Numbered from the stretch's first letter, positions 35,436 through 44,350 are shown. The stretch: DNA of 64,000 nucleotides from SVFI01 sp964519385 (GCA_964519385.1 CAZFLR010000002.1:1-64000); one strand, 5' to 3'. The notes: generated from the sequence alone by a model not told the origin. Made by a program: numbers and translations.

Positions 35436-36326
35436 TTATTTCGTTCTCTCCAGCTTTTGCGTAATCGCAATGCCAAGTGCTCCCGGACCTGTATGGCAGG
35501 AAACGCTCAGTGAAAGCGGAGTTACATTTCTGATTTCCATTCCAGGAAATTCCTTCTTGATATCCTCCATAAAAGCACTTGCACCATCGCTGTTATGTGC
35601 ATGTGCAATGTGCAATATCACTCTGTCTCCGGTATGCTCATTCCAGCCTCCGAAGCGTTCTTCAATATCCTTTCTTACAGCCTGCAGCATAATGGATTTT
35701 CCCTGGGTTGAAGTGCGCGCCTTCGCATACGCATCCAGCTTTTCGCCCTGAATCTGCAACACCGGCTTAAGCTTCAGAAGTGTACCCAGCGCAGCAGCAG
35801 CCGGCGTAATTCTTCCGCCCTTTTTCAGATAGTAAAGCGTATCGAGCATAATATATATGGAAGAATTAAACTTATCCTCCTCAAGAATTTCTTTAATTTG
35901 TGCACCGTCATACCCCTCCTGTGCCAAATCAAATGCATCGTAAACAGACTGCTTCTGTGTCACGGAAATCCTCTGATTATTTACAACGAAAACCTTTCCG
36001 GCAAAATCGTCTTCCTGCGCAAGCATATGCGCTGTCTGGCACGAACCGCTGAGTCCGCTTGACATAGGAATATGCACAACTTCATCATACTCCTTAAGCA
36101 GTTTTTTATACATAGCTATAACGGAATCCGGCGAAGGCTGGGACGTTGATACCACTGCCTCCCCTTCAAGGAAATCATAAAACTGTTCCTGATTCAGATT
36201 AATTCCCTCGTAATATGTGGAATCATCAATCGTAAACGGCATCGGTATCACGTGAACACCGTTTTGCTGTGCCTCTGACTGTGTAATTCCGCTGTTACTG
36301 TCTGTTAGTATTGCAATTTTTTTCAA
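35436..36326 (-). CDS. DegV/FakB family fatty-acid-binding protein
   Basis: About 296 residues from a TTG at 36326. That start is preferred because GGAGG at 36334-36338 is seven bases away, while the in-frame ATG at 36332 is only one base from it. KKIAILTDSNSGIT and HIPMSSGLSGSCQTAHM are the DegV signatures. DegV/FakB proteins present fatty acids to the kinase FakA for phosphorylation. A FakA homologue lies two genes upstream in the same operon, which supports this role. Confidence 0.9.
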   Translation of the reverse strand: MKKIAILTDSNSGITQSEAQQNGVHVIPMPFTIDDSTYYEGINLNQEQFYDFLEGEAVVSTSQPSPDSVIAMYKKLLKEYDEVVHIPMSSGLSGSCQTAHMLAQEDDFAGKVFVVNNQRISVTQKQSVYDAFDLAQEGYDGAQIKEILEEDKFNSSIYIMLDTLYYLKKGGRITPAAAALGTLLKLKPVLQIQGEKLDAYAKARTSTQGKSIMLQAVRKDIEERFGGWNEHTGDRVILHIAHAHNSDGASAFMEDIKKEFPGMEIRNVTPLSLSVSCHTGPGALGIAITQKLERTK

Positions 36327-36362
36327 AGTCATTCCTCCATACACAAACATTTCACTCGTTTG

Positions 36363-38420
36363 TTATAATATTTTCATATAGCCCGAAGAGACATATGTTT
36401 CCATTTTCTTTTTTAATGGTATATGAGATTCTTCCAGAAGTAAAGAGTCATTTTCTAAAATTTTTGCAACATCAGATGCTGCTTTCTTTAACATATCCGC
36501 ATCCTGATATATGTCAGCGTATCGAAAATGCATGGCTCCGCTCTGCTCAACTCCGGTAAAATTCCCCGGTCCGCGTAGTTTTAAATCCTCGTTGGCAATC
36601 TCAAAGCCGTCATTTGAGTGATTCAAAATTTCCAGGCGGTCATTTTTCTTTGAATTTTGGCCAGATTCCATAAAAATACAATACGACTGGCTGTCACCTC
36701 TTCCAACACGCCCGCGTATCTGATGCAGTGTCGCAAGTCCGAAACGTTCTGCATTTTCTATCAGCATAACGGTTGCATTCGGTACGTTAATTCCAACCTC
36801 GATAACTGTGGTGGAAACCAGAATATCAATTTCTCCCTGCGCATATCTTTCCATAATCTCGTTTTTTTGCTTCGGTTTCATTTTTCCGTGCAGATACGCA
36901 ATCTGTACCTGTTTTGGAAACCATGTACGAAGTATGGAGCAATAGTCTACCACATTTTCATACTCCTCCATCACTCCCGGCTCCGCCATCGGACAAATCA
37001 CATAAACCTGATGTCCTTTGTTAATTTCATCCAGCATAAACGTATACGCAGTATTTCTGTAGGTCTGATTTACCACACAATTCTTGATGGGAAGTCGGGC
37101 AGAAGGCATTCCCTTCATCTCCGTTATATCAAGGTCCCCATACAGAATCAGTGCCAGAGAGCGCGGAATCGGCGTTGCACTCATAACGATAGTGTGCAAA
37201 TCCTTTCCCTTACTCACAAGCTTTTCTCTTTGCTTTACTCCAAAGCGATGCTGTTCATCCGTAATTACCAGTGCAAGATTATGAAATTCCACCTTTTCCT
37301 GAATAATGGCATGGGTTCCTATCACGAGGTTACATTCTCCTGATGCTATCTGCCGGTAAAGAATCTTCTTCTCTTTGGCTGTCTGTGAACCCGTCAATAA
37401 AACAGGACGGAACGGAAGTCCGTATTCATCTGTCATGGCCAGAACGGTTTCCATGTGCTGCTTCGCCAGCACCTCCGTAGGTGCCATCATCGCACCCTGA
37501 TACCCATTGGAAACGCATTGAAGAAGTGCCATAATGGCAACAATGGTCTTACCGCTTCCGACATCCCCCTGAATCAGACGGTTCATGCATTTGTCGCCGA
37601 GCATGTCCGATTTAATCTGTTCATATGCCATCTTCTGTGACGGTGTCAATTCATACGGAAGCATTTCTGCAAGTCTTCCGGCATCTGCCGTTTCAATCAT
37701 CGGATGCGCGTTTTGGGTTTGTAAGCCCGAGCGTTCAGATTTAACCGCAAGTAAAAAAAGCAGAAACTCTTCATACGCAAAGCGTTTCCTTGCCTCTGTT
37801 GCCTGTTGAAGATTTTCCGGAGAATGTACATGCCTAAGACATTCCTTAATCTCAAAAAAACCATACTCCATTAAAATATCTTCCGGCAGATACTCCTCAA
37901 TAGCCTCCGTTGAAGCCAGCGCATTCATGCAGTGCTTATAAATGGCCTGATTCGTCAGCCCCTTTGTTCTTGTATACACAGGAGCCAGCACACCCTCCAG
38001 AAGCTCGTACTCAGAAATCTGATACATTTTCGGATGGCTCATAAACGCAGTCCCGTTTTTATAAGTAACCGTTCCGTAAAAAACATATGTCCTGTCCGGT
38101 TTGATGCTTGATTTCAAATAAGGCATATTGAAAAAAGTGACCGTCATTTTTTGTCCTTTCCGGTCACCGACCATAAACTTCAGCATACTCATTCCCCTGA
38201 CATGTTTCAGCTCAGGAGTCGTCATAACCGTTGCATACACAGCACTTTTCCCCGCACAATCCGTACTCCCCGGAATCGCTCCTGCCTTCGGAAAGCGGGT
38301 ATATTCACGCGGAAAATGAAACAGGAGGTCGTGTATCGTATCAATATTCAATTTATGAAAAAGGGCAGCGTTTTTTTCACCGATGCCCTTTAAATCCATA
38401 ATTGATTGTTCTAAATTCAT
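36363..38420 (-). CDS. recG: ATP-dependent DNA helicase RecG
   Basis: 685 residues. The N-terminal wedge/OB domain (1-240) precedes helicase motifs: Walker A GDVGSGKT (~290), TDEQHRFGVKQRE, SATPIPRSL and RGRVGRGDSQSYC. It reverses stalled forks and processes Holliday junctions. AGAGGTTTC precedes the ATG. It lies between fakA and degV, matching the Bacillus yloU-yloV-recG order. Confidence 0.97.
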   Translation of the reverse strand: MNLEQSIMDLKGIGEKNAALFHKLNIDTIHDLLFHFPREYTRFPKAGAIPGSTDCAGKSAVYATVMTTPELKHVRGMSMLKFMVGDRKGQKMTVTFFNMPYLKSSIKPDRTYVFYGTVTYKNGTAFMSHPKMYQISEYELLEGVLAPVYTRTKGLTNQAIYKHCMNALASTEAIEEYLPEDILMEYGFFEIKECLRHVHSPENLQQATEARKRFAYEEFLLFLLAVKSERSGLQTQNAHPMIETADAGRLAEMLPYELTPSQKMAYEQIKSDMLGDKCMNRLIQGDVGSGKTIVAIMALLQCVSNGYQGAMMAPTEVLAKQHMETVLAMTDEYGLPFRPVLLTGSQTAKEKKILYRQIASGECNLVIGTHAIIQEKVEFHNLALVITDEQHRFGVKQREKLVSKGKDLHTIVMSATPIPRSLALILYGDLDITEMKGMPSARLPIKNCVVNQTYRNTAYTFMLDEINKGHQVYVICPMAEPGVMEEYENVVDYCSILRTWFPKQVQIAYLHGKMKPKQKNEIMERYAQGEIDILVSTTVIEVGINVPNATVMLIENAERFGLATLHQIRGRVGRGDSQSYCIFMESGQNSKKNDRLEILNHSNDGFEIANEDLKLRGPGNFTGVEQSGAMHFRYADIYQDADMLKKAASDVAKILENDSLLLEESHIPLKKKMETYVSSGYMKIL

Positions 38421-38427
38421 GAAACCT

Positions 38428-40098
38428 CTATTCTGCGGAGATTACATAGTAATATATCGGCTGTCCGCCATACTGTAATTCCACATCACAATCGGAGAAT
38501 TTTTCTTCAATTGCAGCCTGAAGATTTTCAGCCTCCTCTTCATCCACATCACTTCCGTAGTAAATGCTGATGAGCTCGCAATCGGAATCCTTCATCATTT
38601 CTTCCACCATCTCCATTGTCGTATCAAAAATCGTTTCGCCAACAGCAAGAATGGACTTATCTCCGATTCCCATAATATCGTTTTCTTTAATCACTTTATT
38701 GTCAATTTCCGTATCGCGGACTGCATATGTCACCTGACCGGTTTTGACATTTTCGATTTCTTCCGTCATTACAGCAAGATTCTCACTTCCGGAGAGCTCC
38801 GGAACGAAATTGATAATTGCAGAAATACCCTGCGGAATTGTCTTGGTAGGCACAACAATCACTTCTTTGTCTTCTGTAAGGTCCCTTGCCTGATTGGCTG
38901 CCATAACAATATTTTTATTATTCGGAAGAACATAAATTGTTTTTGCCGGAAGTGATTCGATTGCCTTTAACACATCCTCCGTACTCGGATTCATTGTCTG
39001 TCCGCCTTCAATAATACGGTCCACTCCCAAATCCTTGAAGATGGCGTTGATACCTTCACCTACAGAAACACTTATAAATCCGTATTCCTTCCACTCCTCA
39101 GGCTCTGCTGCTTCCTCAGACTGCGCCGTGTTTTTCTCTGCCTCTTTAAAGAGCTTCTCTTCATGCTCTAAACGCATATTGTCAATCTTCATGTTGGATA
39201 AAGCACCGTAGGTAAGAGCACGCTGAATTGCCAGACCAGGATCATTGGTATGTACGTGCACCTTAACGATATCATCATCTGCAACAACCACAATAGAATC
39301 ACCAATAGACTCAAGGAACGCCTTAAAATCCATCTCATGCTTAATATTGAACGTCTTATTGAGCATAATGATAAACTCTGTACAATATCCGAATTTTATA
39401 TCTGAAGTATCGATATCCGAGGTATCAATACCCGTTTTCTTTACAACCGGTGCTGCAACGATGGAAAGGTCGAGTTCTTCACCCCTGAATGCCTTCTGAG
39501 CCCCCTTAAGAACCTCTAACAGTCCCTGTCCGCCAGAGTCCACTACTCCTGCCTGTTTCAGAACCGGAAGCATCTCAGGTGTCTTGTCCAGAACCTCCTG
39601 CGCATAGTTAATTACGGAATCGATAAATAAATCCATATCTTCCGTTCCCTCAAATTCAGCAGCTTTCTCATAAACACCCTTTGCAACCGTAAGAATCGTT
39701 CCTTCTTTCGGTTTCATAACTGCTTTATACGCACTTTCAACCGCTTTTTCAAAGGCACAAATCAGATCATCCGTCGTGATGTCTCCTTCTACTTCACCTA
39801 TCACCTTGCACATTCCGCGGAAAAGCTGGGAAAGAATAACTCCCGAGTTACCTCTCGCACCGCGAAGTGAGCCGGAAGAAATCGCCTTGGAAATCTCCTT
39901 TAATCCTGCATTTTCAGGAAGTGCTGCCACTTCTTTTGCTGCCGACATAATGGTTAATGTCATATTCGTACCCGTATCTCCGTCCGGAACCGGGAACACA
40001 TTCAGTTCATTGATATATTCTTTTTTTGCTTCAAGATTTTTAGCTCCGGCTATAAACATGGAACGGAGCATTTTAGCATCTATTACATTCGACGACAC
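38428..40098 (-). CDS. fakA: FakA/YloV DAK2-domain fatty acid kinase
   Basis: 556 residues from a GTG start preceded by GAGGAGG. The N-terminal DAK2 domain (1-~200) has FPVPDGDTGTNM and LRGARGNSGVILSQ; the middle holds the histidine-containing HVHTNDPG segment; the C-terminus is the DegV-like/EDD-type domain. FakA phosphorylates FakB-bound fatty acids, letting exogenous fatty acids enter phospholipid synthesis. Between the Asp23-family gene and recG as in other Bacillota. Confidence 0.92.
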   Translation of the reverse strand: MSSNVIDAKMLRSMFIAGAKNLEAKKEYINELNVFPVPDGDTGTNMTLTIMSAAKEVAALPENAGLKEISKAISSGSLRGARGNSGVILSQLFRGMCKVIGEVEGDITTDDLICAFEKAVESAYKAVMKPKEGTILTVAKGVYEKAAEFEGTEDMDLFIDSVINYAQEVLDKTPEMLPVLKQAGVVDSGGQGLLEVLKGAQKAFRGEELDLSIVAAPVVKKTGIDTSDIDTSDIKFGYCTEFIIMLNKTFNIKHEMDFKAFLESIGDSIVVVADDDIVKVHVHTNDPGLAIQRALTYGALSNMKIDNMRLEHEEKLFKEAEKNTAQSEEAAEPEEWKEYGFISVSVGEGINAIFKDLGVDRIIEGGQTMNPSTEDVLKAIESLPAKTIYVLPNNKNIVMAANQARDLTEDKEVIVVPTKTIPQGISAIINFVPELSGSENLAVMTEEIENVKTGQVTYAVRDTEIDNKVIKENDIMGIGDKSILAVGETIFDTTMEMVEEMMKDSDCELISIYYGSDVDEEEAENLQAAIEEKFSDCDVELQYGGQPIYYYVISAE

Positions 40099-40112
40099 TT
40101 CTTTTTCCTCCT

Positions 40113-40469
40113 CTAGTCAATTACTCTGACGCCTTCCACAAAGATATTCACCTTTTCAACCGGAAGTCCTGTAAATTCTTCTACTTTATATTTTACGTTG
40201 CTTGTCAGGTTGTCAGATACGGCAAGAATATTTACACCGTATGCTACAATCAAATGAAAATCAATCACAAATTTGTTATTATTCACATGAACACATACGC
40301 CTGTCGAAAGATTATCCATTTTTAACAGTTTTACCAGGCCGTCTTTTACATTCACGCTCGCCATACCTACAACACCGATACACTCGACTGCGACACTTCC
40401 CGCGTAATTCGCAATAACCTCACTATCGATTGTAATATTTCCGAGGTGTGTATTCATTAAAGTTTTCAT
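40113..40469 (-). CDS. Asp23/Gls24 family protein (YloU-like)
   Basis: 118 residues. TIDSEVIANYAGSVAVECIGVVGMA and VNIFVEGVRVID are typical of the Asp23 family, small cytosolic or membrane-anchored alkaline stress proteins. Here it is the YloU type paired with fakA and may modulate it. AAGGAGG precedes the ATG. First gene of the long fakA-recG-parE-coaD unit, divergent from rpmB. Confidence 0.9.
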   Translation of the reverse strand: MKTLMNTHLGNITIDSEVIANYAGSVAVECIGVVGMASVNVKDGLVKLLKMDNLSTGVCVHVNNNKFVIDFHLIVAYGVNILAVSDNLTSNVKYKVEEFTGLPVEKVNIFVEGVRVID

Positions 40470-40504
40470 ACATTATCCTCCTTGGATCCTTTCTACTAAA
40501 AGTG

Positions 40505-40510
40505 ATTATA
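40505..40510 (-). promoter_or_regulatory. Candidate -10 element for the fakA operon
   Basis: TATAAT on the minus strand (ATTATA on the plus strand) lies about 35 bases upstream of the Asp23-like gene. The matching -35 is poor, so an activator or a weak promoter is possible. Confidence 0.45.
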
Positions 40511-40573
40511 CCCTTTTTTTATCAAAAATGGAACATATATTTGCAAAATACTGATGAAAAAATTATTTTATGC

Positions 40574-40602
40574 TTGCAATCATATATTTTTTCTGCTAGA
40601 AT
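40574..40602 (+). promoter_or_regulatory. rpmB promoter
   Basis: TTGCAA (40574-40579) and TAGAAT (40597-40602) are 17 bases apart. The leader to the ATG at 40651 is about 40 bases. Confidence 0.75.
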
Positions 40603-40650
40603 ATGCTTGTTGTGAGTTTAGAAAACTATTATAGTTTAGGAGGTGCGATC

Positions 40651-40836
40651 ATGGCTAAGTGTGATGTTTGTGGCAAGGGCGCTCATTTTGGAAATAATGT
40701 CAGCCATTCTCATAGAAAATCTAACCGCATTTGGAATGCAAACGTAAAATCAGTAAAATGTAAAGTAAACGGCGGAGCTAAGACAATGCATGTTTGTACA
40801 TCTTGTTTAAGATCAGGCAAAGTAGAAAGAGCTTAG
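40651..40836 (+). CDS. rpmB: 50S ribosomal protein L28
   Basis: 61 residues from the ATG at 40651 after AGGAGGTGC. It starts MAKCDVCGKGAHFGNNVSHSHR and has a second pair CTSC near the end, so it is the zinc-binding four-cysteine form. Short monocistronic gene with its own promoter and terminator, divergent from the Asp23-like gene as in other Bacillota. Confidence 0.97.
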   Translation: MAKCDVCGKGAHFGNNVSHSHRKSNRIWNANVKSVKCKVNGGAKTMHVCTSCLRSGKVERA

Positions 40837-40857
40837 TAAGATTTTTAAAGAAAAATT

Positions 40858-40887
40858 AAGGAACCATCTCGATGGTTCCTTTTTTTA
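40858..40887 (+). terminator. rpmB terminator
   Basis: An 11-bp stem (40858-40868 with 40871-40881) with a very small loop is followed by a run of T. The reverse strand also ends in a T-rich tract, so it can serve the converging J-domain gene. Confidence 0.85.
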
Positions 40888-41478
40888 TGCTTTTTTCTGA
40901 TATGTGATGCTCTTCTTTAGGCAGTCATATTCCTTGTTAATCTGCTGGAGCACACTTTTATCTCCGCACAAATTATCCGGATGATAAATTTTAATCAGAT
41001 CCTTATATCTTTTTTTCAGTGCAAGCGGATGTGTGACTCCACGGAAGAAAACGGACTCCTCCGCCATCGCATTTCCCGTCAGCGGCTCAAATGCTTCAGC
41101 ACTTTCCTGTTCATATTTCCTATACTCGAACGCTCTCTTTTTCGCCTCAAAGGTTTTGCGGTCAGCATCCAGTTGTTTAAAACCCATCTCAAGAATTTTA
41201 AACTTTTTATCAAAGAAGCTCTGTTCCTCTCCCAGCTTTTCACGCTCTTCTCTGATTTTTGAGGTCCAGTCATGCATCTGCGTCATAAACTCGTCCTTTT
41301 CCAGACGGAAACGTTCTTTCTCCTCCGCGAGCATATTTTCGTCTCTCTTTAATATATCCGCCTGTTCGCGGAGCATACGACTCGCTCTTGCAAGCTCATC
41401 CCTGAGCTCTTCCAGGCGCATATTTTCCTTGAACAACCAGTCTTTCAGTTGTGTGTCATCCGTTTTATCGTATTCCAT
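40885..41478 (-). CDS. Coiled-coil protein with C-terminal J domain
   Basis: 197 residues. A long charged coiled coil (~10-125, with KENMRLEELRDELARASRMLREQ) precedes a short J domain at the C-terminus: LKKRYKDLIKIYHPDNLCGD, with the HPD motif that stimulates DnaK ATPase. This is the reverse of classical DnaJ order, and no Gly-rich or zinc region is present. It should be a specialised DnaK recruiter; the client is unknown. GGAGAAATAAT precedes the ATG. Confidence 0.78.
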   Translation of the reverse strand: MEYDKTDDTQLKDWLFKENMRLEELRDELARASRMLREQADILKRDENMLAEEKERFRLEKDEFMTQMHDWTSKIREEREKLGEEQSFFDKKFKILEMGFKQLDADRKTFEAKKRAFEYRKYEQESAEAFEPLTGNAMAEESVFFRGVTHPLALKKRYKDLIKIYHPDNLCGDKSVLQQINKEYDCLKKSITYQKKA

Positions 41479-41491
41479 ATTATTTCTCCGC

Positions 41492-41644
41492 TTATTTTAA
41501 GCAGCCGTCATCGGCAAAAAGATTATATCCAAGCAGCAAAAGAATGGCAATCAGTATCACTGCCACAAAGGTATTGTCAATAAAAATCATCAGCAACATT
41601 CCGACGGCAATACAAAAACTGCAAAGTCCGCAAATCCGTTTCAT
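41492..41644 (-). CDS. Small membrane protein, 50 residues
   Basis: A 50-codon reading frame begins MKRICGLCSFCIAVGMLL and has two hydrophobic segments (~9-22 and ~26-42) separated by FIDNT. Three cysteines at positions 5, 8 and 11 form a CxxCxxC motif. It fills a gap between the J-domain gene (13 bases away) and ytfJ, in the same direction. The ribosome binding site is unclear (GGGATGGG is too distant), which lowers confidence. Function unknown. Confidence 0.5.
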   Translation of the reverse strand: MKRICGLCSFCIAVGMLLMIFIDNTFVAVILIAILLLLGYNLFADDGCLK

Positions 41645-41717
41645 GACAAACGCAGCCCATCCCTTTTTATTATCTTATGCTAAGATTTAAAAAATATACC
41701 TTCCCGCAGAACAAATT

Positions 41718-42101
41718 TTATTCTTCAGGGAAAGCGATGGATGCAGCCTCTTCATCACTTACCATCTCTTCTTTTTCTGTCGTAAATTTGTCAACCAGCT
41801 CAGGAATCATATCAATAATCTTAGTAACCGCATCCTGATTCTTTACATTGACAAGCTTCGTCTGTCCGTTCTTTATCACCAGAACCGCGCTCGGAGACAT
41901 TTTTCCCGAAACTCCGCCGAATCCGCCGTTTTTCACGTCACCTGCCGTCGCTCCGGCTCCCACGCCGAACGAAACATCCACGAGCGGAAGAATGATGGTG
42001 TCACCAATCTGTGTTGCCTCTCCCACCACTGTCTTGGTGGACAGAAAATGATCCACTCCGCCGAGCAATGAAGTTACCACCTCTGAAAAGTTGTTATTCA
42101 T
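41718..42101 (-). CDS. ytfJ: GerW/YtfJ sporulation-associated protein
   Basis: 127 residues. FLSTKTVVGEATQIGDTIILPLVDVSFGVGAG and the GGFGGVSGKMSPSAVLVI segment match GerW (YtfJ), required for spore germination in Bacillus. The following DUF2953 gene upstream corresponds to ytfI, supporting the assignment. AAGGAGG precedes the ATG. Confidence 0.92.
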   Translation of the reverse strand: MNNNFSEVVTSLLGGVDHFLSTKTVVGEATQIGDTIILPLVDVSFGVGAGATAGDVKNGGFGGVSGKMSPSAVLVIKNGQTKLVNVKNQDAVTKIIDMIPELVDKFTTEKEEMVSDEEAASIAFPEE

Positions 42102-42117
42102 AAGTTTCCTCCTTATC

Positions 42118-43053
42118 TTAATTCATAAGAATTTTTCTAAGTTTCTTTATATCTTTGTCAAACAGTAAAATCCAGGCAATCTTCAAAAAGGAACATACCG
42201 TTATATGACCCTTCAGATAAAACTCGCCCTCATATATCTTACTTTCAAAATCCGGTTCTATCATAACATATTTCCCGATAAAAGGATATACCATACCTAT
42301 ATATCCGCATATCTGCCCGGTGTCCGCCGGATCTCCGGTACCGAAATGCACCTGAAGTCTGCCTTTTTTCGGACGAATGCTTTTCCATAATCTTGCCAGA
42401 GAACGCTTTGCTTTCCTGTAGGCTCTCTGCGTGGAATCCTTTTGCCAGATGTCATAATAGTGTTTTATCCTGTTTTTGGTCTCTTCAGTCTTATCCCGAA
42501 GACGGATTCCTTTTTTCTTTATTCCTCTCAGTGCTTCTTTGGCACCACGGATTTTTTTCATTAATATGGAAATGAAATAGCGTATCTTTTCAAAAAGTGT
42601 CTGTTCTTCCGGTTCGTTCTCCGGTACATCAGGTTCATCTATTACACCCGCCGTTACTTCATCATTTATTTTCTCCTGTAACGCTTCGTTTTCCTCACCA
42701 TTTTGCTTTTGCTCAGGTACTTTATCACGGCTGTTATTCTCTGCATCCTTCTTACGATTCTTCGGTTTCTTCGGTTTCTCCGATTTCTCCGGCGCGAAGA
42801 AATCATAAATCGTCCAGCAGAAAAGCTTCACCTTTCCTTCCGGTTCCCCGTCTTTCAACCGTACAAATATCTGCAGAAGCGGAAACAGATAGCGTATTCT
42901 GACATGTACATACGGCCTTTCCCCGTAATAGCTTCCCTCTGCCCGGTAACAAAACGGAGCAAACAGGACAAGAAAAAGCAAAAGAAGCACCAGTGCCAGA
43001 AGTATGAGTAATATAATTCCGATAATTTTTAAGATTAACAGTACAATATGCAT
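42118..43053 (-). CDS. DUF2953 domain protein, YtfI-like
   Basis: 311 residues. An N-terminal hydrophobic helix (~5-32) anchors it. A region rich in Lys, Glu and Pro (~95-160) links to the C-terminal DUF2953 domain (~200-300, KRSLARLWKSIRPKKGRLQVHFGTG and DTGQICGYIGMVYPFIG). Function is unknown; ytfI and ytfJ are adjacent in sporulating Bacillota. Its start shares TGATG with the stop of the upstream gene. Confidence 0.85.
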   Translation of the reverse strand: MHIVLLILKIIGIILLILLALVLLLLFLVLFAPFCYRAEGSYYGERPYVHVRIRYLFPLLQIFVRLKDGEPEGKVKLFCWTIYDFFAPEKSEKPKKPKNRKKDAENNSRDKVPEQKQNGEENEALQEKINDEVTAGVIDEPDVPENEPEEQTLFEKIRYFISILMKKIRGAKEALRGIKKKGIRLRDKTEETKNRIKHYYDIWQKDSTQRAYRKAKRSLARLWKSIRPKKGRLQVHFGTGDPADTGQICGYIGMVYPFIGKYVMIEPDFESKIYEGEFYLKGHITVCSFLKIAWILLFDKDIKKLRKILMN

Positions 43054-43385
43054 CAGTATCTCCGAAACAGTGTATCCGCGTGTTCAAACAGTTCCTTTTT
43101 AAACTGCTGCATTCCGTATCTGTCCGAAAGCTTAAGAAACAACTGCGTTGACAGTTGTATCGCGCTGTCTTTTCCACGGGCAAAGCCGAGAATGTATAAT
43201 TCGTCTTTCGGATACCCTTTTTGTTTTAAATTTATGCAATCGATAAGATCAAATGTATCTCTGTTTTTTGCCAGACAAACCATGTAGATATCGACAAGGC
43301 CTGCATTTCTCCGAATCTTATGGATGATGGAGCTCCCCTTGCCTTTACAACTGTCATCTGTCATCAATTCTTTATAAATATACAT
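43053..43385 (-). CDS. Hypothetical protein, 110 residues
   Basis: Not recognised. A soluble, mixed alpha/beta sequence with DIYMVCLAKNRDTFDLIDCINLKQKGYPKDELYILGFARGKDSAIQL; no transmembrane helix or clear catalytic motif. GGAG precedes the ATG. It is tightly coupled to the DUF2953/ytfJ genes by a TGATG overlap, which suggests a link to that pair. Confidence 0.6.
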   Translation of the reverse strand: MYIYKELMTDDSCKGKGSSIIHKIRRNAGLVDIYMVCLAKNRDTFDLIDCINLKQKGYPKDELYILGFARGKDSAIQLSTQLFLKLSDRYGMQQFKKELFEHADTLFRRY

Positions 43386-43401
43386 CGCAAACTCCGCTTT
43401 T

Positions 43402-43430
43402 AAAAAAAGAAGGCAAATTCCTGCCTTCTC
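43402..43430 (-). terminator. Terminator after the NUDIX gene
   Basis: An 8-bp stem (43408-43415 with 43422-43429) is followed on the minus strand by seven T. The NUDIX gene thus forms a separate unit from the hypothetical gene downstream. Confidence 0.7.
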
Positions 43431-43435
43431 TTTTC

Positions 43436-43888
43436 TTAAAAGTACTTTTTATTTCCCCATAGATTACTGCGTTTTAAATCAAGATATTCTGCATATGCTT
43501 TCTCCAAAATCTGCTTTTCATTTGCAAATTTAAGAAGATGATATGCTTCATGATATTTATAATACCCAGAATCCACAAAGAATTCCTCGCGCTGTGGTTT
43601 GCTGTAATAGCTGTCCGCCATCATCAGATACCAATGAACACTTTTGGAAACCGTATTATCCGGCACATTAAAAGTGTAGTCGCTCTTACCGACATACTTG
43701 ATAATGGAAGCCTTCGCTCCCGACTCCTCAAGCACCTCCCTCAGAGCTGTATCCTTGTACTCTTCATCCGGCTCAACAGTCCCTTTCGGCAACACCCATC
43801 CTTCATACTTATTCTTAATATTTTTATAAAGCAGAAGAATCTTACCTCGAAAAATAACCACACCGCCACAGCTTGTTGCTTCAATCAT
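43436..43888 (-). CDS. NUDIX hydrolase
   Basis: 150 residues from the ATG at 43888 after AGGAGGG; an upstream start would pass through the promoter. The Nudix box GTVEPDEEYKDTALREVLEESG is complete near residues 39-60. The SCGGVVIFRGKILLLYKN start and the overall size fit the small diadenosine-polyphosphate or (d)NTP hydrolase type. Substrate is unknown. It has its own promoter and terminator. Confidence 0.87.
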   Translation of the reverse strand: MIEATSCGGVVIFRGKILLLYKNIKNKYEGWVLPKGTVEPDEEYKDTALREVLEESGAKASIIKYVGKSDYTFNVPDNTVSKSVHWYLMMADSYYSKPQREEFFVDSGYYKYHEAYHLLKFANEKQILEKAYAEYLDLKRSNLWGNKKYF

Positions 43889-43932
43889 TGCAAACCCTCC
43901 TGTCTGGCGTGTAATACAACAACACTCAAAAA

Positions 43933-43961
43933 TAGTATAAAACAGATTGTCCATTCATGCA
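43933..43961 (-). promoter_or_regulatory. Promoter of the NUDIX gene
   Basis: On the minus strand TTGCAT (43956-43961) and TATACT (43933-43938) are 17 bases apart. The leader to the ATG at 43888 is about 40 bases. Confidence 0.7.
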
Positions 43962-43979
43962 AGACAGGATTTTTATCAT

Positions 43980-44336
43980 CTATACCAGCTTCGCAACAAC
44001 ATCAAGAATTTCCTGCTGGTCAAATGGTTTTGTCAAAAATTCATTGGCACCGGCTTTGATACAATCAATCATTTTATTTTTCTGTCCGGCTGCTGTCACC
44101 ATAACAACCTTTGAATTGCCGTCCAGTGCTTTTATCATCTTTAACGCCTCTACACCGTCAACCACCGGCATTGTGATATCCAGCGTAACGACATCCGGTT
44201 TTAATGCCTGAAACTTCTGAACTCCGTCCTGTCCGTTTACAGCTTCATCTACAATCTCATGTCCTTCTGATTCCAAAATTCCTCTCAGCATCTTTCTTGA
44301 TGTTCTGGAATCATCTACAATTAAAATCCTAGCCAT
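43980..44336 (-). CDS. CheY-like response regulator
   Basis: 118 residues, a lone receiver domain. VDDSRTSRKML (acidic pair), DVVTLDITMP (phosphorylated Asp, ~53), VTAAG (Thr) and LTKPFD (Lys) are all present, so it can be phosphorylated. It may be CheY or a CheY-like protein. It follows the CheX-like gene by 14 bases in the same operon; no CheA, CheW or receptor genes are present, so the kinase is elsewhere. Confidence 0.9.
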   Translation of the reverse strand: MARILIVDDSRTSRKMLRGILESEGHEIVDEAVNGQDGVQKFQALKPDVVTLDITMPVVDGVEALKMIKALDGNSKVVMVTAAGQKNKMIDCIKAGANEFLTKPFDQQEILDVVAKLV

Positions 44337-44350
44337 TGATCACTGACCTC

